NCBI GenBank assembly: GCA_947568835.1
Contig: OX387610.1
Span: forward strand, 11,947,001-12,011,000
DNA length: 64,000 nt
Direction: 5' to 3'
Origin: Protonemura montana
Taxonomy: Eukaryota > Arthropoda > Insecta > Plecoptera > Nemouridae
The notes under the pieces were generated by a model. That model did no database searches. It was not told where the DNA came from and saw only the letters and a list, made by a program, of their open reading frames with translations. Shown in pieces: positions 1 to 13,000 of the stretch. How positions within the stretch are numbered: position 1 is the stretch's first letter; each line of letters begins with the position of its first letter. Position numbers and translations under genes: made by a program.

Positions 1-149
1 AAAAATAGGACATTTTCAAACCTTAGCCAAAGAGTAGAAAATGCTCAAAGCTTGGGCCCAGAATTAAAAATGTACATAAATTATCTTCCTGACTAGAAAT
101 ATTTGGGCAGTCGAGTAAAACTCGACGGCTGCAACCCCGGCAGACCCAC

Positions 150-2766
150 CTGTCTGCCTCGTCCAGTATCAACACCTCGATGGAAGCCAGCGAGAACGTG
201 GGCGTGTTCTTCACGTGATCGATGAGTCGGCCGGGTGTTGCTATGACGATGTCAGGCGTCTTGCGCAGAGCCGCCTCCTGTGCCTTCAGGTCCAACCCGC
301 CCACACTCAACGCCACCTCTATACCGGTGAACTGGGCGAGCTGCCGAGTTACCTGATACACCTGTGACAACGGGCGGTTAGCTGCAATGCTCAAAAACTA
401 AACGGAACTTAAACAATCAATTGACATTAAGTTTTCAATTATTCTTTGTTGAAATGTTTAATAAATCAGATATTATTGGAACATCCCATTAAAGAAGCTT
501 AAATATTTAAAAAACTTGTGAATACTTCAATAAAATTTAGTAATCTCTCGATTTCTTGGTCTATGTCCTAACTCTTGGTGTCAGCAAAAAAAGTGAATTG
601 AAAGCAACCACCAGAAGTGTGAATAATAATAGAAAAAGATTGAATAATAATTTTCTTTTCAGTTGTGTAATAAATAAAATAATGTAAAATTTTGATTGAC
701 TTTTCGTCGAGGTTACCTGAACGCCGAGCTCACGAGTGGGTACGAGCACCAGGGCGCGTGTCGCTGCAATGGCCAGAGGCCGGTATAGCAACCTGGTGGC
801 AGAAAACAAAAGCTCAGTGTTGTGATAAAACTATCATAATAATGCAAAGGAGGCTAGACTGGAAAAATGTGCGACCGAACCAGGATACGAACCAGGGACC
901 TCCCAATCACCAGTCAGTACCAACTGAGCTATCCTGACACACAGATTCCAGCTTTTGAGGGGTGGGATAAGGGATTTCCTAAAGGGGGTAACTAATTATG
1001 TTATGCGTTGCTTGTGGACAGACCGTGACCTGCTGTTTTTGGCAGGGTTATGCGATGGCGGATGTTCATTTACACATATTGCCTAAAGTGCAGATTCAGC
1101 GCAATAATCGCTGTGTAATAATCGTGTAAGACAGCTGTTATTAGAAGGTTTGTAAGATGGTTTGTCCGGAAAGCATGTCCAGGCCATGTTTGTGTTCAGT
1201 CAGAGCGTGGTTTGCCGACGCTTGCAAACGGGTATGCGGCCAACAAATTGGGAGTTCCAAAACAACACCTTTGGGTGCTTGCTCACGGGTTCGCACACCC
1301 GTGCGAACCCCCCAACCTGGCTCAATCCTTCCCCCCAATCCTAGCCCCAATCCTTGGGCCAATCGGACCCAATCCTGGATCCAGTTTCACGGGTTCGTCT
1401 GCAGGAACGATAGATACGTGACCAGAGCTTTTAAGCGTATCGGGTGTAGGAGTGAGTGCTGGTTGGAATTTAAGTCAACATTTAAAGTGTAGTTTAACCA
1501 TAGCAGGTGTCAGCAATAATTTGCAAAGTTCATTGGGTAAAGCTGTGCCTCTCAATAAGGCAAGTGAGGTGTATCAAAGCAAGCATTATGACACTATCAT
1601 AATGATATGCTGTCAATGCGTGTGATTGTGCTTATCTTTGCCACGACCTAACCGGCTCACCTCTCCAGCGTTGGCAGCATGAAGGCAGCAGTCTTCCCGG
1701 TGCCAGTCGCAGCACAGCCACACACGTCGCGGCCCAGGAGTGCAACGGGAATGGTGGCTGCTTGGATCGGCGTGGGGTGCACGTAGTTCAATGTTGCGAT
1801 AGCCTGCAAAGGCAGGAACACATCGTGAGGTGGAACTGAAGCTCTATGTCAAAACAGTTAAAATTGTTTGGAAGCTTGAATTTATGTTAGGTGTTTGTTT
1901 TTCTGAGATCAAACTCTTCATTTCTAAGCCCTATTATTGCGTCTTGTTTACGTACTTTGAGTAAAGGTCTCGATAGATTCATCTCGTAGAATGAAATACT
2001 TTCGTCAAACGGCGGGGCATCTTCAAAGAAGTCTTTGTTAAGTTCATTGTTGTCTTCCACCACCACCTCCTCTTCCTTCAGTTCTGCCTTTCGTCCTTTA
2101 CGCACTTTCAGCCTGATGTTATCTGTGGAAAGCATAGAAACAATCATCCTAAATGTATCTCCAGGCACTGGAACAGAAAGCCAAGTTACAGTTCACATAC
2201 CTTTCACGAGCTCGTCGTCTGAAAGATCAAGCTGTGCATCTGATTCCTCTGCGTCATCGTCACTGCCTCCATCAACCTTGTTCTCGTCAGAATCCGCATC
2301 TGATTCCAGGTCGACAGGATCTGCTTCGTTTCCACTGGCTGCCGCTGCTGCTGCAGATTTCTGTCGGTCTTTCTCTTGTCGGATCAGCAATATTTTGTCG
2401 TCTGTCTTGGTCTTGGCTTTTCGTTTCACATATTTTTTCAAATCGTCCCATGTATCTCGGTTATATTCTGCCACTGAACTTACGAATTGAAAGTCTGTAT
2501 CAAAGGCTGCTCCTTGGGCAAGTTTCTTTTTCATCTTGCTCGGTTGGAACTGTAAAAGCGACAAACAACTTGTAAATGCTTGTTTTGTTTGACACTCTAA
2601 CCTAACTTTCCAAAAATGCAGCCATGTGCTTAGTACGTATTAAAACACAAAAAATTCCTGCATCCAATTCTGAAACAAGGTTACTTACATCAATTTCTTC
2701 GTCTGAATTTTCCGAAAAGTCCTCGACATCATCGTTATCGCCAATAGTTTTAATTAAGTCCTGCAT
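150..2766 (-). CDS. DDX27: DDX27 (Drs1-type) DEAD-box RNA helicase, N-terminal half, partial
   Basis: Nucleolar ATP-dependent RNA helicase of large-subunit ribosome assembly. Six exons read on the minus strand: 2689-2766, 2201-2549, 1956-2122, 1661-1803, 717-792 and 150-361; all junctions are GT/AG and all phases agree (about 341 codons). The start ATG at 2764-2766 opens an acidic N-terminus ([13 protein letters not shown]...), followed by a Lys/Asp/Glu-rich linker and the family signature [12 protein letters not shown]. Then come the Q motif ([11 protein letters not shown]), Walker A ([12 protein letters not shown]), motif Ia (VLVPTREL), GG and TPGR motifs and DEAD box (LILDEADR), in the order and spacing of DDX27. 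The rest, including the helicase C domain, lies beyond the left edge. The last exon ends at a donor just after DEADR. Very confident identification; exon edges are inferred from splice signals and phase. Confidence 0.95.
874..946 (-). repeat. tRNA-derived SINE head or tRNA-like pseudogene in a DDX27 intron
   Basis: On the minus strand the stretch has an A-box-like GGATAGCTCAGTTGGTA and, about 40 bases on, a B-box-like GGTTCGTATCC, the two parts of a Pol III internal promoter. A good cloverleaf with a clear anticodon was not apparent, so a tRNA-derived SINE head is more likely than a working tRNA gene. It lies between the exons at 717-792 and 1661-1803. Confidence 0.5.
1300..1385. repeat. degenerate CCCAATCC-rich tract in a DDX27 intron
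   Basis: The motif CCAATCC or a close variant recurs about every 14-20 bases (CCCCAATCCTAGCCCC and similar), giving a C-rich imperfect repeat. The rest of the 804-1660 intron shows nothing coding; short open frames here have no recognisable domain. Confidence 0.4.
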
Positions 2767-3763
2767 TTTGCAAATAATTATTGTAGACTTCTCCACGCGA
2801 CAAACAACCCACCATGAGAACTGACTGATGTGAAGTAGGCCACACACTCAGCTCACCACGCTCACCACTACGCGTAGAAATTTAAATCCCATAGACGATG
2901 TGACATATTCCTTCCTACATGCACCCCCCTAACCACCCTGGCCACCATGGACTAAATGATGTCCTAATAAGCGGTTTCAACATCCTGATAGGCTCACGTC
3001 ACTCCTTCGACTTCATTCAAACTCATCGCAAATCTTTGCAACATCTTCCAGGACAGACCCCCATACACGGCTCCATTCCCTGAAACACCCTGAGATACAA
3101 ATCCTGCGATATACATCCCCTTTCATATTTTCCTCATACAAGATACACCCCATCTACCTAAAACTCATCTGCAGAACCAAAATCTAATCTAAAAATTCAC
3201 CTGTAATAATTGCCCAGCAGAATACATTAGACTAGCTACCAACAAAATCCGCACCCGCAGTATCGACTAGAGAAGCACTATCAACAACCCTGAATCTGAA
3301 CAAGTCATTAAACTTTACTTCAAATCCCACTCCCAATCATTTAACAATTTCTTTACCATTTAAGTGATAAAATCCCTTCCCCCCACATGCAACCCTTCAG
3401 AACTCACCGCTGGGAACTTGCCCACTGCTGGATGATTTTGACCAGGTCAAAATCCCCCCATACTAATACGGAATACCACTTGTTCCCATTCGAGGGAAAT
3501 GCAGTTTCTGTCAGGTATGGATTCCGCAGTTTCGAGGAATAACTATATTTGGTATTTGCCAAAAGAAATTAAAGGTTGTAACTATGAAGAATTCTGCCTC
3601 AGAAAAAAAGTAAGTTATATTTGTTCAGGGTAGATAGGAATAGATAGGACTTCAATAAAACCTGTACACCAAATGATAGGAGTTTGATGACCCTCGCTTC
3701 ATGCAACACAGGTGGTTTACATGAATAACAAGACGATTTTGTTGCCTGTTTTATGAGAAAGCA
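2767..3763. other. intergenic region between DDX27 and CENPI with a decayed LINE tail
   Basis: This holds the presumed DDX27 promoter and 5' UTR (minus strand, just above 2766) and about 1 kb with many stops. On the plus strand near 3530-3650 a broken frame reads like the end of a non-LTR retrotransposon polyprotein (NYIWYLPKEIKGCNYEEF), preceded by further weakly similar text. No intact gene is visible. Confidence 0.35.
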
Positions 3764-3769
3764 TTTATT
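3764..3769 (-). terminator. candidate CENPI polyadenylation signal AATAAA
   Basis: A perfect AATAAA on the minus strand about 330 bases after the CENPI stop codon at 4097-4099. Position and strand fit the 3' end of that transcript; no direct evidence of cleavage. Confidence 0.4.
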
Positions 3770-4096
3770 TCACCTAGTCAACAATAGAGTAACATTTCTG
3801 TCAAGTTATTGAACAAATGAGTGGTCAAAGCAGGCCTGGAAAGCAGCTGGCGAGAGAATAACAATACATACGATACAAAATCTGATTGTTAATGCTTTTC
3901 ATAAACACTAATTTAAAAAAACATATATGGATAACAAAGTGTGTACACTGTACAAAATGTGTAATATGCAAATGATGGACTACTATCTACTTTAAAAATA
4001 AAAATGCTGATTGATCAATGAAATATTTTGTGATTGATATCAAAATATAAATTGGCTCTGGTTTGGCCGACCCTATGAACACATGAGGGGAGTGGC

Positions 4097-7000
4097 CTAC
4101 TTGCGCCTGGCCGGTTTGGCTTTGCCAACTGAACTGGACTGGACTAGCTGTCGCAGCTCTGGAAGAATTTCGTTGACCTGCGGCTTCCAATCCTGCAGAA
4201 CATAAGCTTTAGTTTAGTTCTTTGTGACAGTGTCAGTTCTGTTTAATGATAGCTTTGTTTGGCAGGGTCATTACTTTGAAAAATCAGAGCAGATTCAAGT
4301 AGATCCCCTTTAACACTTTCACTTCTTCTTGCTCAACTCATACCACCTCATTGCATGGTGCAAGAAAATGTGAATTATTGTGCTCCCAGGTGATCTGATC
4401 TGACACAAACAACTACCAAACTGCGGACATGTATTTGTTCTTAATTACAAACATACACTGAAAGAGAAGGATTCAGCGACGAAGCAGAAAATACCAACAC
4501 AACCAAACAAAGGTGACAATAATTGGCTACATTCTGCCAGTTAAATTCAAGCGTTAAAGTTAACACACAAACTTGTAACAACATTAATGGGCAAGGAGTT
4601 AGGTTTTTTCACTATATAATTTTATGTGATGGATCGGAATTGCAACGGGAATTTATTTGCCTAACATTTCAGTAGAGTTAGCTTCCATCTTCAGGCAGAA
4701 AAATGCTTTTACTAAAAAACGAAATTCCCATCAACAGAACGTTCTAAAAATAAATAAAAAAATACTTTAAAGGTATTAAATAGGCATCAATTTTTGAGAC
4801 GGTTATAGTGTTGTTAATAATAAAATACCCCGTGCATTGCAAGCGTTTGCAATTTAAATAAGATTTCATCCTAATAGACACATAACAAGTTTTTTTACTA
4901 TTCAGCTTCAGAAAATAGATTGAGGGCAAACACCATCATATGTTTCAGTGTCCCAGAGCTTCTGCCCCACCTTGAGTTGAACATGTACTGATAAAGACAT
5001 CAATACACAGGCACTGGCTTCACACAAGCTTTACAGCTAAATGAAACAAACATGTATATAATTGTATTTATTTTGAATATATCTTTTCAAAGCTGTAAAG
5101 TAAAAAAAATTTGAAGTAACCCTTTTAAAAGCACGCTTTTTAATCATCAAAAAGTGCAAATTAAAACGAATTAGTTTGTGTATTTAGCATCAATGCACCA
5201 CATACTTTAAACTTTACTAGATTTAATTTTCTCTAAATTTCTTAATTCTAGAACCAACACAATTTTCCCTCGCAAGCACCTACCATTTTTTCCATTCTAA
5301 CAAACAAACGTACCTTGTTTCGATCTATAAACGGCGCAAAGGCCAGGTTGTTCATCGGGGCAAAGGCTTGGTCAAGGTCATCTCGTTTCGCCATCGCAAG
5401 AAGCGTTGACTCACTGAAGTGTCGGAACACCAGGCCGGCTCCACGACCGGAAAATGCCTACGAACAATCGTTAAGAGGTTACCAACGTGTTGAGCAATGA
5501 AAGGCTTCAGTGATTAGAAACAATTATCGCCTCTCAAAAATTGGCGCTGATAGTAAAATTGTTTGTCCATTGCAAGCATTTGCAATTTAAATCAGATTTC
5601 AAAGGTTGCAGTTACAATTATGTCTGCCATGTTCGTATCAATATGTATTTAAAATCTAAATTTACATTGCATAAAATTTGAATGATAATTACGTAAAAAA
5701 TTTAAATGTTTAAAAAATTATTCTTAGGCGGGTTCATTTTTCCAACAATTTCAATGTTTCTTCAAAACCCACATATATAATATATAAGCTTCATTATAAT
5801 ATGCATGAAGTTTTGACTAGGTCGCCTCCTTCACGTAGAGAAGAAGAATCGATGAACAATTCATTTGTGGTGTTTAACAACGAGCCCTGTGGCTCTGGTC
5901 TAATGGCGTCGGTGAATGAGTGGATGATTAAGAGGATGATGACGAACCTAGCCTAGACTTTATGAGAGAAGGTAAAACTTGGTGCCAGCATGTAGCCTAC
6001 TCTTGTCGAAGAGCACCAAGGGGACCACCGGCTTAAGGTCCCTTCCAAAGGACGGTACAACCCTTACAACACTATTTTTATACAAATAAATGCCACCAAA
6101 AGGTTGATAGTCAAGGAAGTGAAACTAAGCTCCACTCCTTTACCCAGAACTGGCCGCGTGCGTGGCAGTCACCCATTCAATACCTGACCCAGCTTTGGCC
6201 GAAAAGCCAATTTTTCAAAAATCGCAAATGCTCTTTGTGGGAAATTTGACTCATGTCCCTGTTGCCGACGGCTCTTTTGTCTTGCTTGCTTACCTTCGAG
6301 TCCCAAAGACAGTTGGTTGTGTCAGCGGCAAACCGGGAGACTGTTTTGGCCTCGGAACTGAAGTCGGCAGCCACACCGAGCGAAGCGACGGCCTGGCGGT
6401 TCACGGTCTGGTACCTAGGCAACAACATTGGGTTTAGAGAGACAGAGCTTATGGTCAACTGTCATTACACAAAAAAAAAAAAAAACATTGTGGTCACCAT
6501 TTCCAGTGTTAGGAATCACATTTTCTTATTTTTCAAAGATTACTCACGTTTGAGACTGGTTTATGCTTAAATGAAACTTTATGAATGCTTTGAGGTTGAT
6601 ATAGGTATGTCTGTAACTGTATTGATATTTTCTGACAATCTTTCATTGTAGAGGTTTGTTAAAAAGGATGGCTCCAAGAGCCATTGGATCGACCCACCCG
6701 ATACCATGCGTTGGAGGCTGCAGAATTTGTGACATAGGCGCTGCCATTCTGACTTAACCTAGTATGCTATGATGAACACAAAAAAAAAATTGGGATCAAA
6801 TAGGGTTTTTGAATACTGGTCCACTGTAATCAGAGTGACTGTGAGTATTTAAAGCGTCGTGGTTTATCTGTCAAGACTGATACAATTCACTAATTCCCAG
6901 TCAAATCTCGTGTCCTATTAGTACGGATTTTAAGAGCAACACTCGCCCAAGGAGGAGAACCGGGGTTCGGTCCCCCAAATAGATACACATTTTCGAGATG

Positions 7001-10000
7001 GTTCATACAAATTAAATGCAACGTATACAGCGTTGCCCTACCTAATCAGTATTCTGAGTGCGCCTTGTATGCTGTGCAGACTGCGTGAAAAGAGCGCGCG
7101 GTAGAAGACGGCTGCCGGCATCACAGTCCAGACCGGCATCTTGGAGTCAGCTTCGAGCAACGAGACCTGGAGCACAAAGAGTTTGCATGGCCTTTAGACT
7201 GCGTTATCAAACAAAGGGTCTATTTCGCAGATCCAAGCAGATCTACAGGCTGAATGACGGTTGCTTTTTGAGATGAGGTGAGAAATTTTACACATGTCAA
7301 TGTCTGCTTAGAGTTCTTATGAGAAAACTAGAGATGAATCACAAAAAATCACTGGCAGAGAGAAGGCCAAAAAGGAGAATTGATAATTTATTTATCATAT
7401 CCAGGTATATGGTACATTTTTGATAAGAAGTTCATTGGTTCGTTGCTTATTCAAATTACACACAATATGCAGGATAACCCCATTTTTCTAAATATGAATT
7501 AAACTGCATGCAGGAAGCCATGGCAGGGTGGTTTTTGGTTCTTTTCTAACGGGATATCAAGTCAGTGGAGCTTTCACTCTTGACATAGTAACTGGAATAT
7601 GTTACAAAACGTTGAAAAAAGGCCAATAGACTTCTCATAGGTTTTAAAGCCAATTGAAGGATAGTTTTTAAAGAAACTTCTAAAAATAGTCACAAAATGT
7701 AATACACATAAACAAACATAGAAAGTTACTTTTAATTTGGGAAATTTGGGAAATTACTTTGACATTAATTAAAATTTTAATTGAAAAAAAAAGGGAAAAT
7801 TTATGTTCAAATTACTAGATTAAAAACAATTCCCATATATTTAAATTATTTACCATGTGATAGAATGAAAGGCTTGCGTCCAGCAGCAAAACATGTCGCT
7901 GCGAGCCGTTCGTCAAACCATACGCGCAGAGCTTGCCGACAAACTGCGTCGTTGACGACAACAACTCGGCGGTTGGCGAAGGCGCGCCTTGGAACATCGT
8001 AGAGAGTTCTTTGCTAGCCCGCCAACACGACTCAAACTGGAAGCAAACCAGACGTTGGCAGCAGGTAAAAGTAAAAACCTTAATACACAGATGGTCTGTC
8101 CTATGTTGAAAGTGCAAACACAGACCTAGCCACACAGATGGTCCGTCCTATGTTGAAAGTGCAAACACAGACCTAGCCACACAGATGGTCTGTCCTATGT
8201 TGAAAGTGCAAACACAGACCTAGCCACACAGATGGTTCGTCCTATGTTGAAAGTGCAAACATAGACCTAGATGGTCCGTCCTATGACTCACCTGATACTG
8301 CACAAGTCGAGTCATCGACCGGATAATGAAGCTGCGGCCATCTTCGTCTGCTTGTAGGAAGACACGAAGTATGTGAGGGAACACAAGTGTTGGCAGGACT
8401 GCAAAATCACAAACCATGTGTTGATCATCGCCCCAGGAACGGGTCAGCACGGGTCTGACAACTCAATCTATGTCTTATTTTGACATCAGCTGCAAGCAAG
8501 CGTTTTGAGCTTTTGCAAGTATCATTAACTTTGTCAACACTGACTACGTATGCCACGCAGAATAATGTGCATTATTTTAAAATTCGCTTCAGTTGCCTGG
8601 TATATGCAATTAAAACGCTTTACCTCTAGGTCGCTTGGCCAGGCGAATTGGAAGATTTAAAACCGCTTCACCTTTCGTGGGATACGGTTTAAAGCGCTTC
8701 AGCTGTGCGCGCCCACCACATAACTGCCGGCCTTCTATTTTAGCGCGTAAACACACTTAAGGTTATGTCTACTAAGCTTCGTTCAGCTCTGTATTTTCAT
8801 CGCTAAAAACAAATTAACGAAGCGAAGAAACGTATTAAATAAAATGTTGATTTATTGCGGCATGTTTCTTAATTAAATCTAGTGCCAATTTCACTAGTGG
8901 TGTCAAAACAGTAGATCACGTAAACACTACTTGACTAACTGCCAGGTGTCTTTCCGTCGGTCATTTTATGTCTGAGATGTGAAGCGGTTGCATGGTATAC
9001 AGAACTACAAGCCGAATTATTTCTCATTCGCTTTAGAAATAATGCGCATTAATCTGCGCGGTATACATAGACATTGACACAAAATAACACTTTTTTTTTT
9101 AAGAAAGGCAAAAACGTAACGCATTTAAAATTGCACTAAAACAAAATCAGGATAAGCCAAGACGGTAGAGTTGATCCCTGTGCTCTAGACCAAATGATTG
9201 ATAATAGTGGCATTCTGGCTCATAATACGATGTCATATCTGTCCCGATCTGGACAAGTTTTTCCACATTAACTTTCCCTCAAAATAACCTTGATAGCCAC
9301 AACTAGAGAGGGGGCTATTTTTATGATTTTCTCTGATTTTCTTGGTGAGGCGTCGAACTCAAAACTTTTCGAGAGCAGCACAATTGAGCTCCGAAAGATG
9401 GGCAAAAATGCCATGAGATTGGAAGTGTAGGGAGGGGAGAGGGAGACAAGGATACGGCCACATGGGGCCCAGGAGGTTTTGAAGACTGACTGTTAAAATT
9501 AGCGTTCCTGACCCACCTAGTTCTGAGTGATAAGAGCAGCGTTCCAGCAGCTCCCAGATCTCGCCGTGGAAGTCTTCTCCGTTCCATGTGTGCAAGAAGT
9601 TTACCATCGCATTGGAAACAGCCGGCAGGCCTTGCTGCGCAGACTGCTGCAGTGCTGCCAATTTACCCAGCACGGAAGCAGTGTGGCTAGTATCAACTGA
9701 GCCCCGGCACAGTACTGCCAATCAAAGACACAGGAATGTCACTAGGCTGCAAAGGAACTGAATTTTAGTGCAAAAACGAAACATTTTTGCAGTAAAATCT
9801 TGATTGAAATTGCAAATTTTTGCAATGAGCAGTGTTTCACTGTTATGAGCACCAAGGACCTCTTAAAATAGGCGCGTTCAATTAGCTCAGATGGTTACAT
9901 TAACACTAGCCAATGGTGGAGACAGAAGTTCCAGTACCTGACAGTGACAGGATAAATATTTTTAAGAGACCGGCAGTATTTATAATAATAACATTCTCAC

Positions 10001-13000
10001 GTTTTTTTTTTTATGTTTCTTTTCTTTGCTATTAACAAGGTTGCAATCTTGCAAATCAAGATATTTTTTCTTCGAGCTAATCTCAGTAACTAGCGTCCTT
10101 ATATCCGGTTTCACAACTTACCAAACAATAGATTTATTTACAAACGTATTCCAACCCTGGTTGAACTGCTACTCGAAATCTTGGAGCAGACGAGCTCCAT
10201 AAAGGTTTACAGCATTCCCCTTTCCAACAAGCTTGGTCTGCACTAGACCTGATCTTATTGAAACGGCGCCTTAGCTGTGAAAATCCTCTCGACCGTCGCG
10301 CAAACTTTCCATTGAATTGCCGCGAAAATGTCTCGACTCACATGCGGTCAGCTTTGGAGACAGGGTGTTTGCGAGTCGTTCCTTCAGCCCAACGTTGCCA
10401 AACATCAACAGGTGCCGCCCAGCCGAGTTTTCCAGCAACGACAAGGCCTGGCACGGCAACGCCAAGGTCAGCTGGTGACAAGCCAGCGACTCCAAGCTGC
10501 AACAACGAGGAGTTGTGAAATAAAAGCCAGTTTTGTTATCATGACCATTTTGACCATCTCTAACATTTGTACCCTATTGGGGAGTATTTAAATTTTTGAG
10601 AGGGTGATGGTGTGTTTAACAATGAAATACTCTGCCCAACGCAAGCAGTTACACTTAAAATAAGAATTAAATTAAACAACAGTCACAGGAAAAGCTGGAT
10701 GGGACCAGTTACATTTTGTCCGTGTGTGAATTTCATAGAAACAGTTGAAACAACTTAAAACCGTCCAAAAGTAGTGAACGAAAGCCAAATGAGATGCATT
10801 TTCTCCCAACATCTTTGTGAAGTTCACTGAAAAAGCTCGTTGCGATAGATACTCTAATTCTCTTCGGCTAATTCGTCTTGTTCTTGTTAAGTAGAGAACT
10901 AATCTAACACTGTATTTAAATCCACCTGGAGGTACTTAAACCTCAGCTGAAACAATAGTAATTTTCTCCAAATATGTTTACTGGTAAATATGGACAAAGG
11001 GACCCACAAGCTATTGGAACTTTGAAACTTGTGTGAATTTTTAAAATTTAACAAAACAACGACCGAGAAAGGATGAAACCTATGAGCAATTACAACTTTA
11101 ATTACTATTAAGTAGCTTGTCCGTCAGATTTTTAGTAACTGAAAATTTAAATAAGCGCTTGAACTCTGCTATTCAGTCTTTACGCTTATAGGCTTAGTCA
11201 AAGACACAATTTAAGGCTAACATGAAACTTCACGGGCAAAAAGACAAATTAAAAGACTTCTACTTAGCGGGAGAAACACCATAAGTCTATGTCCTGCACA
11301 AATCACATGCTTTGAGCTCACGTTTTGAAGCGCTGAATGGCGCTGGCTTCCGTCTTGTGCCTGCGATGTTTGGACCCGAGGTTCAGCACTAACGGAGCTG
11401 GGACAAACTCTTGCTCGCGCCAGCCAAAACCCCGGCGCTGGCAGAGAGACAGGAGAGTCAGCACAAAAACAAGGTGGCGATCCTACAACTAGGCAAATGG
11501 GAATCAAGGTAGTACAGAAAGTTAAAAATATTTATGATACAAACATATTAAATACATTTAAGTTTGATGTGTTTTTAACTAAAATACATATGCATTTAGG
11601 TGGCATTCTTGGCCATGGCAGTTGAATCAGCAGTTACCTAAATCAGACTCTCAACAAGCGATAAAGACACTAGCCAAAACTTTGACAAAATTTTGAAACT
11701 CTCACAGACACTTTTGCTCAGCTTCTTTCTGTAAGTTCAGTAACCCCACTCCACTTTCCACTTCCCTTTCGCTTACTGTTTGCAAACTGCATGTTTGCAC
11801 TTTGTGCTTTAGGTGAGCACTTTATGCTTTATAAAGTAATTTGGATGGCAAGTGACACCAATATCCAAATGGCCCAGCTGAATTCATGTTAGAGAGAAAC
11901 CAGCAGACAGATCGATTGCTTCTATTTGGGTTTACAACGTCTTTGCTAAGCATATTATTATATTCCTTGGGGAGCTCTTGGGGAGTCCTTTGACTTGTCT
12001 CCTATGAATAACAAAAAATAATAATAATAATTGGATGTGCCACAATCCTATAATAGAATTAGGATGAAATAAATGTGTATCAGCTATCTCAAAGTCTTCC
12101 AAAGTTCACCAAATTTGAAGTTTTTACAGGAAAAGAAAAAAGAGTGTTTGAAAAATATAAAGCACTTGTTTTACTATAAAGCGCATAACGTATAAAAGGG
12201 TTGTATACATGTATTTACCCAACCCTGGGCACTACTTGACAATTCAAATCACCAGAAGGTCTGTCTTCAGCCAATGCATACCAGTGTGTCCTGAACAAAC
12301 TTAACTAACTGTGTCATTTAAAAAACCATGAACTGCTCACCTTTACGCTGTCACCCTCACCCCAAACGATGCCTTCTGTTTGCCTTTGCCCCGCCCCTCT
12401 TTCAGCAGCGTCAGCCATCTTCTGTGCAAACAGCGCAGACGTTTTTTTGAACGCAGATGCCACAGAGAAGTTGGCGACCGCCTCCGGGATAAGCTCTGGT
12501 CGATATGCCTTGAATCGCCTACGAAGGAAACATGGGTCTTGTGACTTAGATTGTGAGTCTTTTTGAATTTATCTCGTGAGAGAAATCTTTCCGTTTGGTA
12601 TCTGGTTAACTTTTTGTTTAACATAAAGCATCTGTCTATTTATAACCATAGGAAAGAGCAAAGATTGTATTAGTAGTAGGCGGCTATGATATTTTCTGGC
12701 AGTGCTAGTCTTAAAAATACTTTGAAAGCATTCCGAAACGTGCTGGATCTACTGGGCCAGTAAACACATCTAGCGTGATCCATTCCATAACCACAACAAC
12801 TTACTGTACAGGGTGCTCTGAAACCTACCGTCACAGCAAAAAAGTTTTTTGGGAGTTACTGAAACTAATTCATGAGATAGATTTCACTGGAAGCCACTTA
12901 GGCCAGTAAATCCAGTGTTTCACAACGCAACCTTTACATAGCTTGCCATGTTGGACTCACTGCAGCAGTGCGTTGGTGTGGCGCAGGCCTTTGTTCACCT

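Noticed and set aside
874..946. Functional tRNA gene
   Set aside because: A and B boxes are present but no convincing anticodon arm or acceptor stem was found.
1157..1492. 111-codon plus-strand frame in the DDX27 intron
   Set aside because: Driven by the CCCAATCC-rich tract; no domain and no splice context.
2035..2575. Ser-rich 140-151 codon plus-strand frames
   Set aside because: Antisense shadows of the acidic and Lys-rich DDX27 exons.
10258..10591. 86-87 codon plus-strand frames
   Set aside because: Antisense to the CENPI exon 10342-10496, whose phase fits both neighbouring exons.
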